Below are positions 8,034 to 20,680 of a DNA stretch of 64,000 nt, piece after piece (position 1 is the first letter of the stretch; every line of letters starts with the position of its first letter). The position numbers and the translations under genes are program-made. Below the pieces are notes generated by a model. That model searched no databases. It saw nothing but the letters and a program-made list of their open reading frames with translations, and was not told the origin of the DNA. The stretch covers positions 226,938 to 290,937 of the forward strand of contig NZ_JAEDAK010000006.1 of assembly GCF_016093275.1 (NCBI RefSeq), read 5' to 3'. Source of the DNA: Inhella proteolytica (lineage in GTDB: Bacteria > Pseudomonadota > Gammaproteobacteria > Burkholderiales > Burkholderiaceae_C).

Positions 8034-9244
8034 GCAACCCCTGGACCCTGGCGCACCGCGCGGCGCGCATGAACCCCTCGATCATTCGCGAGATCCTCAA
8101 GGTCACCGAGAAGCCCGGCATCCTGTCGATGGCCGGTGGTCTGCCGAGCAGCGACACCTTCCCGGTCGAGGAGATCAAGGCCGCTTGCGCCAAGGTGCTG
8201 ACGGACAACCCGCGCGAATCCCTGCAGTACGCCGCCAGCGAGGGCTTTGCCCCTTTGCGTGAATGGGCCGCCGCGCGTGTGAACGCCGAGCTGGGCATGG
8301 ACGTCTCGCCCGATCAGGTACTCGTCACCAGCGGTTCGCAGCAGGGCCTGGACCTGGTGGGCAAGATCCTGTGCGACCAGGGCGCTCCGGTGGCGGTGGA
8401 AACGCCCACCTACCTGGGCGCCCTGCAGGCCTTCACGCCCTACGAGCCGCTGTTCCACAGCCTGGCCAGTGACATCAATGGCCCGCTGCCCGAGGCGATT
8501 GCCGAGCTGCCGCGCACGGCGCCGGGCACGCGCTTCATGTACCTGCTGCCGAACTTCCAGAACCCGACCGGCCGCGTGATGCCGGCCGAGCGCCGCGATG
8601 CCGTGATGGCCGCCGCTCAAGGAGCAGGCGTGCCCGTGGTGGAAGACAACCCCTACGGCGATCTGTGGTTCGACGAGCACCCCGGTGCCTCGCTCTCCAG
8701 CCGCTGGGCCGAGGGCAGCATCTACCTGGGCAGCTTCTCGAAGATCCTCACCCCCGGCTTCCGCCTCGGCTACGCCATCGCCCCCAAGGCGCTGTACCCC
8801 AAGCTGCTGCAGGCCAAGCAGGCGGCCGACCTGCACACCCCGGGCTTCAACCAGCGCGTGGTCTATGAAGTCATCAAGGACGGTTTCCTGGATCGCCACA
8901 TCCCCAGCATCCGTGCCCGCTACAAGGCGAACCGCGATGCCATGGCCAAGGCCATCAAGGAACACCTGCCGGCCGGCTGCGAGTACGCCGAACCCAAGGG
9001 CGGCATGTTCTTCTGGATCCGCCTGCCCGAGGGCCTGAACGCCATCGAGTTGCTCTCGCTGGCCGTGGACGCCGGCATCGCCTTCGTGCCCGGTGCGGCC
9101 TTCTATGCCGCCAACCCCGACCCGCGCGCGCTGCGCCTGAGTTTCGTCACGCTCACGCCCGACCAGATCGAGAAGGGCGTGGCCATCCTGGGCAAGGTGC
9201 TGCACGACGCGCTCAACAGCACCCACGCGATTCCGACTCCTTGA
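8030..9244 (+). CDS. PLP-dependent aminotransferase, class I/II (2-aminoadipate/LysN-like)
   Basis: Fold-type I aminotransferase, 404 residues. The PLP lysine is Lys238 in SFSKILTPGFRLGY. NPTGR (residues 178-182) and VEDNPYGDL (204-212) are cofactor-contact segments. It resembles LysN-type enzymes (valine-pyruvate or 2-aminoadipate aminotransferases) more than AspC. The start is ATG 8030, which overlaps the racemase stop. Together with the exporter and racemase it suggests an amino-acid disposal module. The exact substrate is not determinable. Confidence 0.88.
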   Translation: MSNPWTLAHRAARMNPSIIREILKVTEKPGILSMAGGLPSSDTFPVEEIKAACAKVLTDNPRESLQYAASEGFAPLREWAAARVNAELGMDVSPDQVLVTSGSQQGLDLVGKILCDQGAPVAVETPTYLGALQAFTPYEPLFHSLASDINGPLPEAIAELPRTAPGTRFMYLLPNFQNPTGRVMPAERRDAVMAAAQGAGVPVVEDNPYGDLWFDEHPGASLSSRWAEGSIYLGSFSKILTPGFRLGYAIAPKALYPKLLQAKQAADLHTPGFNQRVVYEVIKDGFLDRHIPSIRARYKANRDAMAKAIKEHLPAGCEYAEPKGGMFFWIRLPEGLNAIELLSLAVDAGIAFVPGAAFYAANPDPRALRLSFVTLTPDQIEKGVAILGKVLHDALNSTHAIPTP

Positions 9245-9702
9245 TGCAGCAGATCGAGCGCGGCGGCCGCCGCTACACCCTGAGCAGCGACCCGGCCGCG
9301 CTCGATGTTGACGCGGTGCACGCGATGCTCAGCCGCGCCTACTGGTGCGAGGGCATCCCGCGCGAGGTCGTGGCCAAGGCGATGGCGCACTCGCTCGCCT
9401 TCAGCCTCTGGTGCGAGGAAGCGCCGCGTCGCCAGGTCGGCATCGCCCGCTGGGTGACCGACCGCGCCACCTTCGCCTACCTCTGCGATGTGTTTCTGCA
9501 TGAAGACCACCGTGGCCTGGGACTGGGCGATTGGCTGGTGGGCCAGGGGCTCCAGCACCCCGATCTGCAGGGCCTGCGCCGCCAGGTGCTGTTCACCGCC
9601 GACATGCACGCCCTCTACGCCCGCCACGGCTTCACGCCGCTGAAGACGCCCGAGCGCGGCATGGAGATCGTGCGCCCCAACCTCTACAAGGCCAAGGCAT
9701 GA
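9244..9702 (+). CDS. GNAT-family N-acetyltransferase
   Basis: Single GNAT domain, 152 residues. The acetyl-CoA-binding region is DVFLHEDHRGLGLGDWLV, carrying the R/Q-x-x-G-x-G/A pattern, followed by the C-terminal LYARHGF block typical of small acetyltransferases. The start is ATG 9244, sharing its A with the stop of the aminotransferase (TGATG), which implies translational coupling. The substrate is unknown; an amino acid or a small amine fits the context. Confidence 0.85.
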   Translation: MQQIERGGRRYTLSSDPAALDVDAVHAMLSRAYWCEGIPREVVAKAMAHSLAFSLWCEEAPRRQVGIARWVTDRATFAYLCDVFLHEDHRGLGLGDWLVGQGLQHPDLQGLRRQVLFTADMHALYARHGFTPLKTPERGMEIVRPNLYKAKA

Positions 9703-10556
9703 AGAGCCGCCGCTACACCGTCGTCGATGTCTTCACCGCCACGCCGCTGAAGGGCAATCCGCTGGCCGTGGTGGTCGATGCCGAAGGCCTGAGCGACGCG
9801 CAGATGCAGGCCTTCGCGCGCTGGACGAACCTGAGCGAAACCAGCTTTCTGCTGCCGCCCACGCAGGCCGGTGCCGACTACCGCGTGCGCATCTTCACGC
9901 CGCAGCGCGAGCTGCCCTTTGCCGGCCACCCCACGCTGGGCAGCTGCCAGGCCTGGTTGAGCCAGGGTGGCGAGCCGCAGGGCGACGCCGTGGTGCAGGA
10001 ATGCGCCGTGGGTCTGGTGCGGGTCCGTCGGGAGCAAGGCCGGCTGGCCTTCGCCGCGCCGCCGCTCTTGCGCAGCGGGCCGCTGGAAGAGGGCGTGCTG
10101 GCGCAGATCCAGACGGCCCTGCATCTGCAGCCCGAGGACGTCGTGGCCCACCAGTGGGTGGACAACGGCCCCGGTTGGTGTGCGGTGATGCTGCGCTCGG
10201 CCGAGCAGGTGCTGGCCTTGAAGCCGGACTTCGCCGCCCTGCAGCCCCTGGAGCTGGGGGTCGTCGGCCCGCATCTGCAGAAGGTGGGTGTGGTGGCGCC
10301 GCAGCAAGGCGAGGCCCAGTTCGAGGTGCGCGCCTTCATCTCGACGATGGGGGTGCCCGAAGATCCGGTGACCGGCAGCCTGAACGCCGGCTTGGCGCAA
10401 TGGCTGATCGGCAGTGGCCTGGCGCCCGATCACTACGTGGCCGCGCAGGGCACCGCCCTGGGCCGCGCGGGCCGCGTGCATGTGCAGCGCGAGGGCGCAA
10501 CGATCTGGGTCGGCGGCGCCGTGCAGACCCTGGTGCAAGGGATGGTGACGCTGTGA
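9699..10556 (+). CDS. PhzF-family isomerase/epimerase-like protein
   Basis: Two-lobed PhzF/DapF-fold protein, 285 residues. The catalytic glutamate is Glu47 in NLSETSFLLP, at the PhzF position, and the GHPTLGS and DPVTGSLNAGLA blocks are conserved family segments near the two lobes' active-site cleft. The start ATG 9699 overlaps the GNAT stop. No phenazine genes are nearby, so this is one of the many PhzF homologues of unknown substrate, probably an isomerase for a small acid. Confidence 0.88.
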   Translation: MKSRRYTVVDVFTATPLKGNPLAVVVDAEGLSDAQMQAFARWTNLSETSFLLPPTQAGADYRVRIFTPQRELPFAGHPTLGSCQAWLSQGGEPQGDAVVQECAVGLVRVRREQGRLAFAAPPLLRSGPLEEGVLAQIQTALHLQPEDVVAHQWVDNGPGWCAVMLRSAEQVLALKPDFAALQPLELGVVGPHLQKVGVVAPQQGEAQFEVRAFISTMGVPEDPVTGSLNAGLAQWLIGSGLAPDHYVAAQGTALGRAGRVHVQREGATIWVGGAVQTLVQGMVTL

Positions 10557-11263
10557 ACCCGACCGAAGAACTGTTCCGCGAGGACGCGCACCTGCTGCGC
10601 TGCGAGGCCCTGGTGCTGGGCCTGGAGGAGGGCGGCGGCCTGATTCTCGACCGCACCGTGGCCTACCCGCTCGGCGGTGGCCAGGCGGGCGACAGCGGCT
10701 GCATCCGCGCCGGCGACCAGAGCTGGCGCTTTGCCGACGCGCGCAAAAGCAAGCAGCATCCCGGCGCCATCCTGCACCTGATCGAAGGCGAGGGGCCACC
10801 GCCCGGCACGCCGGTGGTGGTGGAGATCGACGCGGCGCGGCGCGACAAGCACCGCCGTTTTCACACCAGCACCCATCTGCTCTGTGCCCTGCTGCCCTAC
10901 CCGGTGGACGGCTGCTCGATCACCGAGGCCTACGCGCGCCTGGACTTCCACACCGACGAGGCCTTCGACAAGGAGGCCCTTCAGGCCGGCCTGGACCGAC
11001 TGGTGGCCGAGGCCCGCGCCGTGCGCCACCGCTGGATCAGCGAAGAGGAGCTGGACGCCAACCCCAGCCTGGTGCGCAGCATGAGCGTGCAGCCGCCGCG
11101 CGGCTTGGGGCGCATCCGCGTCATCGAGGTGGAGGGCGTGGACTTGCAGCCCTGCGGCGGCACGCATGTGGCGAACACGGCAGAGATCGGAGAGGTGCGC
11201 GTGACCAAGATTGAAAAGAAGGCGGCCAAGACCCGGAGGGTCGTGCTTGGTTTCGACGCCTGA
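10553..11263 (+). CDS. AlaX-type alanyl-tRNA editing protein
   Basis: Stand-alone version of the AlaRS editing domain, 236 residues. It would hydrolyse mischarged Ser- or Gly-tRNA(Ala). The four zinc ligands are visible: His104 and His108 in HTSTH, Cys201 and His205 in CGGTH. The start is GTG 10553, overlapping the phzF-like stop by 4 nt (GTGA). It follows genes for amino-acid racemisation and export, so it may protect against misacylation when amino-acid pools are unusual; that is inference. Confidence 0.9.
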   Translation: MNPTEELFREDAHLLRCEALVLGLEEGGGLILDRTVAYPLGGGQAGDSGCIRAGDQSWRFADARKSKQHPGAILHLIEGEGPPPGTPVVVEIDAARRDKHRRFHTSTHLLCALLPYPVDGCSITEAYARLDFHTDEAFDKEALQAGLDRLVAEARAVRHRWISEEELDANPSLVRSMSVQPPRGLGRIRVIEVEGVDLQPCGGTHVANTAEIGEVRVTKIEKKAAKTRRVVLGFDA

Positions 11264-11753
11264 ACCGCTGCGACTGTTCATTGCGCTCTGGCCCGATGCG
11301 GCCACGGCGCAAGCGCTCCACGCCTGGTCCGATGGCCTGCACTGGCCGCCCGGCGCGCGCCGCCATCCGGCCGCTCATCTTCATCTGACACTGCACTTCC
11401 TCGGCGCCACCGCGCCAGACCGCGTGCCCGAGATCGCGGCGCTGCTGCCCGCGCGCATCGAACCCATTGAGCTGCATTGGGGCGAGCACCAGGATTGGGG
11501 CCACGGCTTGCAGGTGCTGTGCCCACTGGATCCGCCTGCGGCCCTGTTCGAGTTGCAGCAGCAGCTGGGTCAGCGCTTGCAGGCGCACGGATTGCCGGTG
11601 GAGACGCGCCCTTACCGCCCGCATCTCACGCTCGCGCGCAAGGCGTCGGGCGTGCGGGCGGCGCAGGAGTTGGACCTGCGTTGGCGCGCCACCCGCCTGG
11701 TGCTGGCGCAGTCACTGCGCGGCTACCACGCGCTCTGGAGCAGTGCTGACTAA
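11247..11753 (+). CDS. thpR: RNA 2',3'-cyclic phosphodiesterase (2'-5' RNA ligase family)
   Basis: 2H phosphoesterase, 168 residues, with both HxTx motifs: HLTLHFLG near residue 47 and RPHLTLARK near residue 127. I chose TTG 11247 as start because GGAGGG (11235-11240) lies six bases upstream; a TTG at 11211 has no such site. The start overlaps the end of the AlaX gene by 17 nt. The family acts on 2',3'-cyclic phosphate RNA ends; its physiological role is unclear. Confidence 0.88.
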   Translation: MVSTPEPLRLFIALWPDAATAQALHAWSDGLHWPPGARRHPAAHLHLTLHFLGATAPDRVPEIAALLPARIEPIELHWGEHQDWGHGLQVLCPLDPPAALFELQQQLGQRLQAHGLPVETRPYRPHLTLARKASGVRAAQELDLRWRATRLVLAQSLRGYHALWSSAD

Positions 11754-11771
11754 ACTCCGTCGCTCATCATC

Positions 11772-12287
11772 ATGAGTGCCCCTAACCTGAGTCTGATCGC
11801 GCCGGCCGACGCCGCGCTCTGGGATGCCGCCCGGCACATTGCGCGCGAGTACGCCGAGCAGCTGGGTGTGGATCTCTGCTTCCAGCAGTTCGATGCCGAG
11901 CTCGCGGCCATGCCCGAGCACTACGGCGAGCCCCAGGGCCTGTTCCTGCTGGCCATGGTCGACGGCGAGGTGGCCGGCTGCGGTGGCTTTCGCCCGCTGC
12001 CCGATGTCGACTACCCGAATGCCTGCGAGATGAAGCGCCTGTTCGTGCGCCCGGCCTTCCGGCGTTTCGGGCTCGGGCGTCTGATCGCGCAAGGCCTGAT
12101 CGATCGCGCGCTCGAAGCCGGCTACTCGACCATGCTGCTCGACACCCTGGACGACATGGAGGCCGCGCGCGGGCTCTACGAGACCCTGGGCTTCGAAGAG
12201 GTGCCGCCGTACTACTACAACCCGATTCCGGGCGCGCACTACCTCAAGGTCGATCTGACCGCACCGCGCAGTTCGTATTTCGGCTAG
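11772..12287 (+). CDS. GNAT-family N-acetyltransferase
   Basis: Acetyltransferase of 171 residues, distinct from the copy at 9244. The acetyl-CoA motif A is MKRLFVRPAFRRFGLGRLIA, followed by GLYETLGFEEVPPYYYNP, a C-terminal signature seen in MarR-associated and generic GNATs that end in a tyrosine-rich loop and GAHYLKVDL. It starts 18 nt after thpR, so it may belong to the same transcript. No substrate can be named. Confidence 0.85.
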   Translation: MSAPNLSLIAPADAALWDAARHIAREYAEQLGVDLCFQQFDAELAAMPEHYGEPQGLFLLAMVDGEVAGCGGFRPLPDVDYPNACEMKRLFVRPAFRRFGLGRLIAQGLIDRALEAGYSTMLLDTLDDMEAARGLYETLGFEEVPPYYYNPIPGAHYLKVDLTAPRSSYFG

Positions 12288-12308
12288 TTACAGGCCTAGA
12301 GTGCCTGG

Positions 12309-13208
12309 ATGACTGAACCCCGCATCCAAGCCCTCGGCAGCCACCGCTGCGAACTCGGCGAATCGCCGCTCTGGCACCCGGCCGAACAGGCGCTGTACGC
12401 GGTGGACATTCCGCGCCGCCAGATCCTGCGCTGGCGCAGTGGCCAGACCGAGCCCGAGATTTGGAGCCAGGACGCCGAGCCCAGTTGCCTGGCCCTGCGC
12501 GCGCAGGGTGGCCTGTTGGTGGCGCGGCGTGATGGCCTGTTTGCCTTCGGCCCCGAGCGCGGCAGCAGCGAGCGCCTGCAGCCGTCGCCCTTCGACCCGG
12601 CGCGGCAGCGCTACAACGATGGCAAGGTCGATGCGGCCGGGCGCTTGTGGGTCGGCACCATCGACGACGCGCGGGCCCCCGAGGCCGCGCTGTACCGCCT
12701 GGATCGCGACGGCGCGCAACGCATGGCTGGCGGCATCACCACCTCCAACGGTCTGGCCTGGAGCCCGGACGGGCGCTGGATGTACTGGGCCGACACCAAG
12801 GCGCACACCGTCTTTCGGCTGGGCTTTGATGCCGAGCAAGGCGAGCTGGGTGAGGCCGAAGCCTGGCTGCGCTTTGCGCCACGGGCACCGGAGCAGCCCT
12901 TGGAAAGCTATGGCGGCCGGCCCGATGGGGCGGCCGTGGATGCCGAAGGCTGCTACTGGGTGGCGATGTTCGAAGGGCAGCGCCTGCTGCGTTTGGCTCC
13001 TGATGGCCAGCTGCTGCAGGCCGTGGAACTGCCGGTGCGCTGCCCCACCATGCCCTGCTTCGGCGGCTCCGATCTGCGCACGCTCTACCTCACCACCGCG
13101 CGCGAGAAGCGCCCGGCAGAGGAGCTGGCGGCCCAGCCGCTGGCTGGCGCCGTGCTCACCCTGCGTGTGGCCGTGCCGGGCCTGCCCGCAGTGGCCTGCA
13201 CCCTGTAA
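12309..13208 (+). CDS. SMP-30/gluconolactonase-family lactonase
   Basis: Six-bladed beta-propeller hydrolase, 299 residues. The metal ligand Glu18 lies in ELGESPLW. YNDGKVDAAGRLWVGT (about residues 100-115) and TSNGLAWSPDGRWMYWADT (about 144-162) are the repeating propeller motifs carrying the Asn and Asp ligands. These enzymes hydrolyse sugar lactones such as gluconolactone. No sugar operon surrounds it, so the physiological lactone is unknown. Confidence 0.88.
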   Translation: MTEPRIQALGSHRCELGESPLWHPAEQALYAVDIPRRQILRWRSGQTEPEIWSQDAEPSCLALRAQGGLLVARRDGLFAFGPERGSSERLQPSPFDPARQRYNDGKVDAAGRLWVGTIDDARAPEAALYRLDRDGAQRMAGGITTSNGLAWSPDGRWMYWADTKAHTVFRLGFDAEQGELGEAEAWLRFAPRAPEQPLESYGGRPDGAAVDAEGCYWVAMFEGQRLLRLAPDGQLLQAVELPVRCPTMPCFGGSDLRTLYLTTAREKRPAEELAAQPLAGAVLTLRVAVPGLPAVACTL

Positions 13209-13290
13209 CTGAACCCAGGCTTGCAAAGGCTTGCGAAGCTAGGAAGGGCTCTCGGGCAAAAGTCATAGGCAGCCACCAAAGGTTTCCACC

Positions 13291-13296
13291 TATACT
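13291..13296 (+). promoter_or_regulatory. Possible -10 box of the atp operon
   Basis: TATACT lies 54 nt before the atpI ATG in a locally AT-richer part of an otherwise GC-rich 142-nt gap. No good -35 hexamer is found 16-18 nt upstream, so this is only a candidate. Confidence 0.35.
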
Positions 13297-13350
13297 CCCG
13301 TGGTTTTGCCGACCGGTGTGAGCCGGTCGCGCCGTTTCTGGAAGGCCTGC

Positions 13351-13824
13351 ATGTCAGAACCACAACCCTCTGCCGCAGACCGCTGGGACGACGCGATCGA
13401 GTCCGTGCCCGTCGCTCCCTGGACCGCAGAGCAGGTGCGCGCGCTGGAACAACAGCAGCCGTCCCTGTCGATGTGGCGGGTGGTGGCGGTGCAGGCGCTG
13501 GTGGGCGCGGTGCTGGCGGGTTTGTGGGCGTTTTTTGGCTCGCAACCGCGCGCGCAGGCGGTTTCCGCCCTGTGCGGTGCCGCGGCGGTGGTGCTGCCTT
13601 CGGCCGCTATGGCCTGGGGGCTGCGTCGTCGCAGCGAGCAGCCGGCCGCCGCACTCCTGGGCTTTCTGGTCTGGGAGCTGGTGAAGATTGGTTTGACGAT
13701 CGCCATCCTGGTGGCGGTGGTCAAGACGCTGCCCGAATTGAGCTGGCCAGCCCTGCTGGTGAGCCTGATCGGGTGTCTGAAGGTGCATGTGTGGGGCCTC
13801 TGGGCCTTGCGCAGAACTAACTAA
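13351..13824 (+). CDS. atpI: ATP synthase protein I (AtpI-like)
   Basis: Small membrane protein, 157 residues, with four hydrophobic segments between about residues 45 and 152. It heads the ATP synthase operon, 18 nt before atpB, which is the usual place of atpI. AtpI proteins assist c-ring assembly or Mg2+ supply and are poorly conserved, so the call rests on position, size and topology. The first ATG with a sensible start is 13351; an upstream in-frame GTG would add 17 basic residues. Confidence 0.85.
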   Translation: MSEPQPSAADRWDDAIESVPVAPWTAEQVRALEQQQPSLSMWRVVAVQALVGAVLAGLWAFFGSQPRAQAVSALCGAAAVVLPSAAMAWGLRRRSEQPAAALLGFLVWELVKIGLTIAILVAVVKTLPELSWPALLVSLIGCLKVHVWGLWALRRTN

Positions 13825-13842
13825 CGAACAGAGCGAACGACG

Positions 13843-15014
<1,172 letters not shown>

Positions 15015-15020
15015 TCACCG

Positions 15021-15043
15021 CTCCCTTTCACGCTTGAAAGGAG
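15021..15043 (+). promoter_or_regulatory. Hairpin covering the atpF ribosome-binding site
   Basis: Left arm CTCCCTTTCA (15021-15030) pairs with right arm TGAAAGGAG (15035-15043) around the loop CGCT, nine pairs with one bulged C. The right arm contains the only Shine-Dalgarno of atpF (AAGGAG, 15038-15043), seven bases before its GTG start. The fold would lower initiation on atpF relative to atpE. Confidence 0.55.
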
Positions 15044-15050
15044 TTAAGCC

Positions 15051-15521
15051 GTGAACATCAACGCAACCCTGTTCATTCAGTGGATTCCGTTCCTCGTTCT
15101 GGCTTGGTTTACGGCGCGCTTCATTTGGCCGCCGATCACCAAGGCCCTGGACGAACGAGCGGCCAAGATCGCTGACGGACTGGCGGCTGCCGACAAGGCC
15201 AAGGCCGCGCAGGCGGACGCCAACAAGGCGGCCGACGCCCTGCTCGCGCAGACCCGCGTCGAGACGACCAAGCAGATCGGCGACGCCGAGAAGCGCGCTG
15301 CCGCGCTGATCGAAGACGCCAAGCGCCGTGCCGAAGAGGAAGGCGCCAAGATCCTGGCCCAGGCCAAGGCGGACGCCGACCAGCAGGTCATCCGTGCCCG
15401 CGAAGCCCTGCGTGACCAGGTCGCCGTGCTGGCCGTCAAGGGCGCCGAGCAGATCCTGCAGCGCGAGGTCAACGCCGGCGTGCATGCCGAGCTGCTGAAC
15501 CGCCTGAAGACGGAGCTCTAA
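15051..15521 (+). CDS. atpF: F1Fo ATP synthase subunit b
   Basis: Peripheral stalk subunit, 156 residues. One N-terminal membrane helix (about residues 5-26) is followed by a long Ala/Lys/Glu-rich amphipathic helix that dimerises and reaches delta. The start is GTG 15051, with AAGGAG seven bases upstream lying within a hairpin. Weak codon plus masked site fits the low copy number of b (two per complex against about ten c). Only one b gene is present; there is no b' paralogue. Confidence 0.96.
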   Translation: MNINATLFIQWIPFLVLAWFTARFIWPPITKALDERAAKIADGLAAADKAKAAQADANKAADALLAQTRVETTKQIGDAEKRAAALIEDAKRRAEEEGAKILAQAKADADQQVIRAREALRDQVAVLAVKGAEQILQREVNAGVHAELLNRLKTEL

Positions 15522-15523
15522 GC

Positions 15524-16057
15524 ATGGCCGAACTCGCCACCATCGCCCGTCCGTACGCGGAGGCGCTGTTTCAGGTCGCCGTCAAAGGCGACCTGAACGG
15601 CTGGCAGACGCAGCTCGACGCTCTTGCCCTGGTGGCGGGGGACGAAGGCCTGCGCCAGTTCGCCGCGCATCCGAAGACTTCGGCTGGCCAGGTCTTTGAC
15701 CTCGTGGTCGAGGCCGCCAAGCTGCCCCTGGCCGATGGCATGCGCAACTTCCTGCGCACCGTCATCGAGAACGGCCGTCTGGACGCGCTGCCCGCCGTGG
15801 CCGCGCAGTTCCACGCGCTGGCCAGTCAGGCGCAGGGCGTGGCCGATGCGGTGGTCGAGAGCGCCTTCCCGATGGACGCCGCCCAGCTCGCCGAGCTGAG
15901 CGCCGTGCTGGAAAAGCGCTTCGGCCGCAAGCTCAAGCCCGAAGTCAAGGTCGAGCCCAGCCTGATCGGGGGCGTGCGCGTCACCGTCGGCGACGAAGTG
16001 CTCGACACCTCGGTGCGTGCCCGCCTTGAGCGCATGAAGACCCAGCTGACCGCCTAA
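15524..16057 (+). CDS. atpH: F1Fo ATP synthase subunit delta
   Basis: Delta (OSCP) subunit of 177 residues, joining the F1 head to the b dimer. The N-terminal helical domain begins [12 protein letters not shown], and the C-terminal [20 protein letters not shown] block is the family signature. It starts two bases after the atpF stop. Confidence 0.96.
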   Translation: MAELATIARPYAEALFQVAVKGDLNGWQTQLDALALVAGDEGLRQFAAHPKTSAGQVFDLVVEAAKLPLADGMRNFLRTVIENGRLDALPAVAAQFHALASQAQGVADAVVESAFPMDAAQLAELSAVLEKRFGRKLKPEVKVEPSLIGGVRVTVGDEVLDTSVRARLERMKTQLTA

Positions 16058-16075
16058 AGCAGCCTCAACATCCAA

Positions 16076-16098
16076 CGCCCGGGGCTGGCCCCCGGGCG
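16076..16098 (+). promoter_or_regulatory. Intercistronic hairpin atpH-atpA
   Basis: CGCCCGGGG (16076-16084) pairs perfectly with CCCCGGGCG (16090-16098) around CTGGC. It is a nine-bp GC stem with no T-run, ending just before the atpA Shine-Dalgarno GGGAGAAG. It may be an mRNA stability or processing element rather than a terminator. Confidence 0.6.
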
Positions 16099-16109
16099 GG
16101 AGAAGCAAG

Positions 16110-17663
<1,554 letters not shown>

Positions 17664-17676
17664 ACTGACCACCAGA

Positions 17677-17698
17677 CGCGGGGCTGAGCAGCCCCGCG
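17677..17698 (+). promoter_or_regulatory. Intercistronic hairpin atpA-atpG
   Basis: CGCGGGGCT (17677-17685) pairs perfectly with AGCCCCGCG (17690-17698) around GAGC: a nine-bp stem 13 nt after the atpA stop and upstream of GAGGAG before atpG. No T-run follows, so termination is unlikely. Confidence 0.6.
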
Positions 17699-17716
17699 CT
17701 CCAACGAGGAGAAGAC

Positions 17717-18595
17717 ATGGCGGCAGGCAAGGAAATCCGCAACAAGATCAAGTCGGTCGAGAACACCAAGAAGATCACCAAGGCCATGGAGATGGTCGCG
17801 GCGGCCAAGATGCGCAAGGCGCAGGACCGCATGCGCACCGCCCGTCCCTACAGTGAGAAGGTGGCGACGATCGCCGGGCATCTGTCGATGGCCAACCCCG
17901 AGTACGTGCATCCCTTCATGGTGTCCAACGACGCCAAGAAGCCGGTCGGCATCGTGCTGGTGACCACCGACAAGGGCCTGTGCGGCGGCTTGAACACCAA
18001 CATGCTGCGTGCGGTGACGCAGAAGCTGCGTGAAGTCGATGCAGCCGGCGGCAAGGCTGAGGTGGTGGCGATCGGCAACAAGGGCTTCGGCTTCATGAAC
18101 CGCATCGGCGCCAATGTGGTGGCCCATGCCACTCAGCTCGGCGACACGCCGCATCTGGACAAGCTGATCGGTCCCGTCAAGGTGCTGCTGGACAAGTACG
18201 CGGCCGGCGAGCTGAGCGCCGTCTATCTGTGCTTCACCCGCTTCATCAACACGATGAAGCAGGAGCCGGTGCTGCAGCAGTTGCTGCCGCTCTCGGCCGA
18301 AAGCCTGAAGGACAAGGCCCGCGCCTCGCACGCCTGGGACTACCTGTACGAGCCCGACGCGCCCACCGTCATCGACGAGCTGCTGCTGCGCTACACCGAG
18401 TCGCTGGTGTACCAGGCCGTGGCCGAGAACATGGCTTCGGAGCAGAGCGCCCGCATGGTGGCCATGAAGGCCGCCACCGACAACGCCGGCACCCTGATCA
18501 AGGAGCTGAAGCTGGTCTACAACAAGACCCGCCAGGCCGCGATCACGAAGGAACTGTCGGAAATCGTCTCGGGTGCCGCCGCCATCGGTGGCTGA
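17717..18595 (+). CDS. atpG: F1Fo ATP synthase subunit gamma
   Basis: Central rotor shaft, 292 residues. The N-terminal helix [20 protein letters not shown] and the C-terminal [15 protein letters not shown] block form the coiled coil that turns inside the alpha/beta ring. The middle domain contains [13 protein letters not shown]. Strong ribosome-binding site GAGGAG eight bases upstream. Confidence 0.97.
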   Translation: MAAGKEIRNKIKSVENTKKITKAMEMVAAAKMRKAQDRMRTARPYSEKVATIAGHLSMANPEYVHPFMVSNDAKKPVGIVLVTTDKGLCGGLNTNMLRAVTQKLREVDAAGGKAEVVAIGNKGFGFMNRIGANVVAHATQLGDTPHLDKLIGPVKVLLDKYAAGELSAVYLCFTRFINTMKQEPVLQQLLPLSAESLKDKARASHAWDYLYEPDAPTVIDELLLRYTESLVYQAVAENMASEQSARMVAMKAATDNAGTLIKELKLVYNKTRQAAITKELSEIVSGAAAIGG

Positions 18596-18603
18596 TGAAC
18601 TGA

Positions 18604-20034
<1,431 letters not shown>

Positions 20035-20072
20035 GGCTGCGCATTCGGGCCGGGGGCGTTGTTGCCGTGCTC

Positions 20073-20091
20073 GCTGGACTCAGAGTCCAGC
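20073..20091 (+). promoter_or_regulatory. Intercistronic hairpin atpD-atpC
   Basis: GCTGGACT (20073-20080) pairs with AGTCCAGC (20084-20091) around CAG. It sits inside the 129-nt gap between atpD and atpC, the largest gap in the operon. No T-run. The rest of the gap holds nothing I recognise except the atpC ribosome-binding site AAGAGGAA. Confidence 0.55.
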
Positions 20092-20163
20092 TCCGCGCGG
20101 CCCCTAGCCCGCAGCCCGACTGCTTGCTTACTGAACCTTCTTGCACGCTAAGAGGAATTTGAG

Positions 20164-20586
20164 ATGGCAACGATTCACGTCGATGTGGTGAGCGCCGAAG
20201 AGAGCATCTTCTCGGGTGAGGCCAAGTTCGTCGCGCTGCCGGGCGAGAACGGCGAGCTGGGCATCCTGCCCCAGCACACGCCGCTGATCACCCGCATCAA
20301 GCCCGGCGCGGTGCGCATCCAGCGCGCCGACAACGGCCAGGAAGAGTTCGTGTTCGTGGCCGGCGGCATCCTCGAGGTGCAGCCCAATGCCGTGACCGTG
20401 CTGGCCGACACCGCCATCCGCGGCAAGGACCTGGACGAAGCCAAGGCGAACGAAGCCAAGGCCCTGGCCGAGGAAGCGCTGAAGAACGCCAGCAGCGACC
20501 TCGACCTCGCCAAGGCGCAGAGCGAACTGGCCATCCTGGCTGCCCAGATTGCCGCGATGCGCAAGCTGCGTGGCATGAAGCACTGA
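20164..20586 (+). CDS. atpC: F1Fo ATP synthase subunit epsilon
   Basis: Epsilon subunit, 140 residues: N-terminal beta sandwich ([18 protein letters not shown], with [14 protein letters not shown]) and C-terminal helical hairpin that can inhibit ATP hydrolysis. The last gene of the operon; two hairpins follow. Confidence 0.97.
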   Translation: MATIHVDVVSAEESIFSGEAKFVALPGENGELGILPQHTPLITRIKPGAVRIQRADNGQEEFVFVAGGILEVQPNAVTVLADTAIRGKDLDEAKANEAKALAEEALKNASSDLDLAKAQSELAILAAQIAAMRKLRGMKH

Positions 20587-20598
20587 GAGTGACCTGAA

Positions 20599-20657
20599 GG
20601 ACCCCGCCAGCGGGGTCCGGACCGCGAGAACCCCAAGCCCGCCCTCCGGCGGGCTTT
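20599..20657 (+). terminator. Tandem hairpins ending the atp operon
   Basis: First hairpin: GGACCCCG (20599-20606) with CGGGGTCC (20611-20618), loop CCAG. Second: AAGCCCGCC (20635-20643) with GGCGGGCTT (20648-20656), loop CTCC, running into four T residues. The second is a good intrinsic terminator. Only 23 nt separate it from the first polyene-cluster gene, so that cluster's promoter must overlap this region or lie within atpC, or transcription reads through. Confidence 0.8.
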
Positions 20658-20680
20658 TCAGCTTCTGAAACCCGTCCCCC

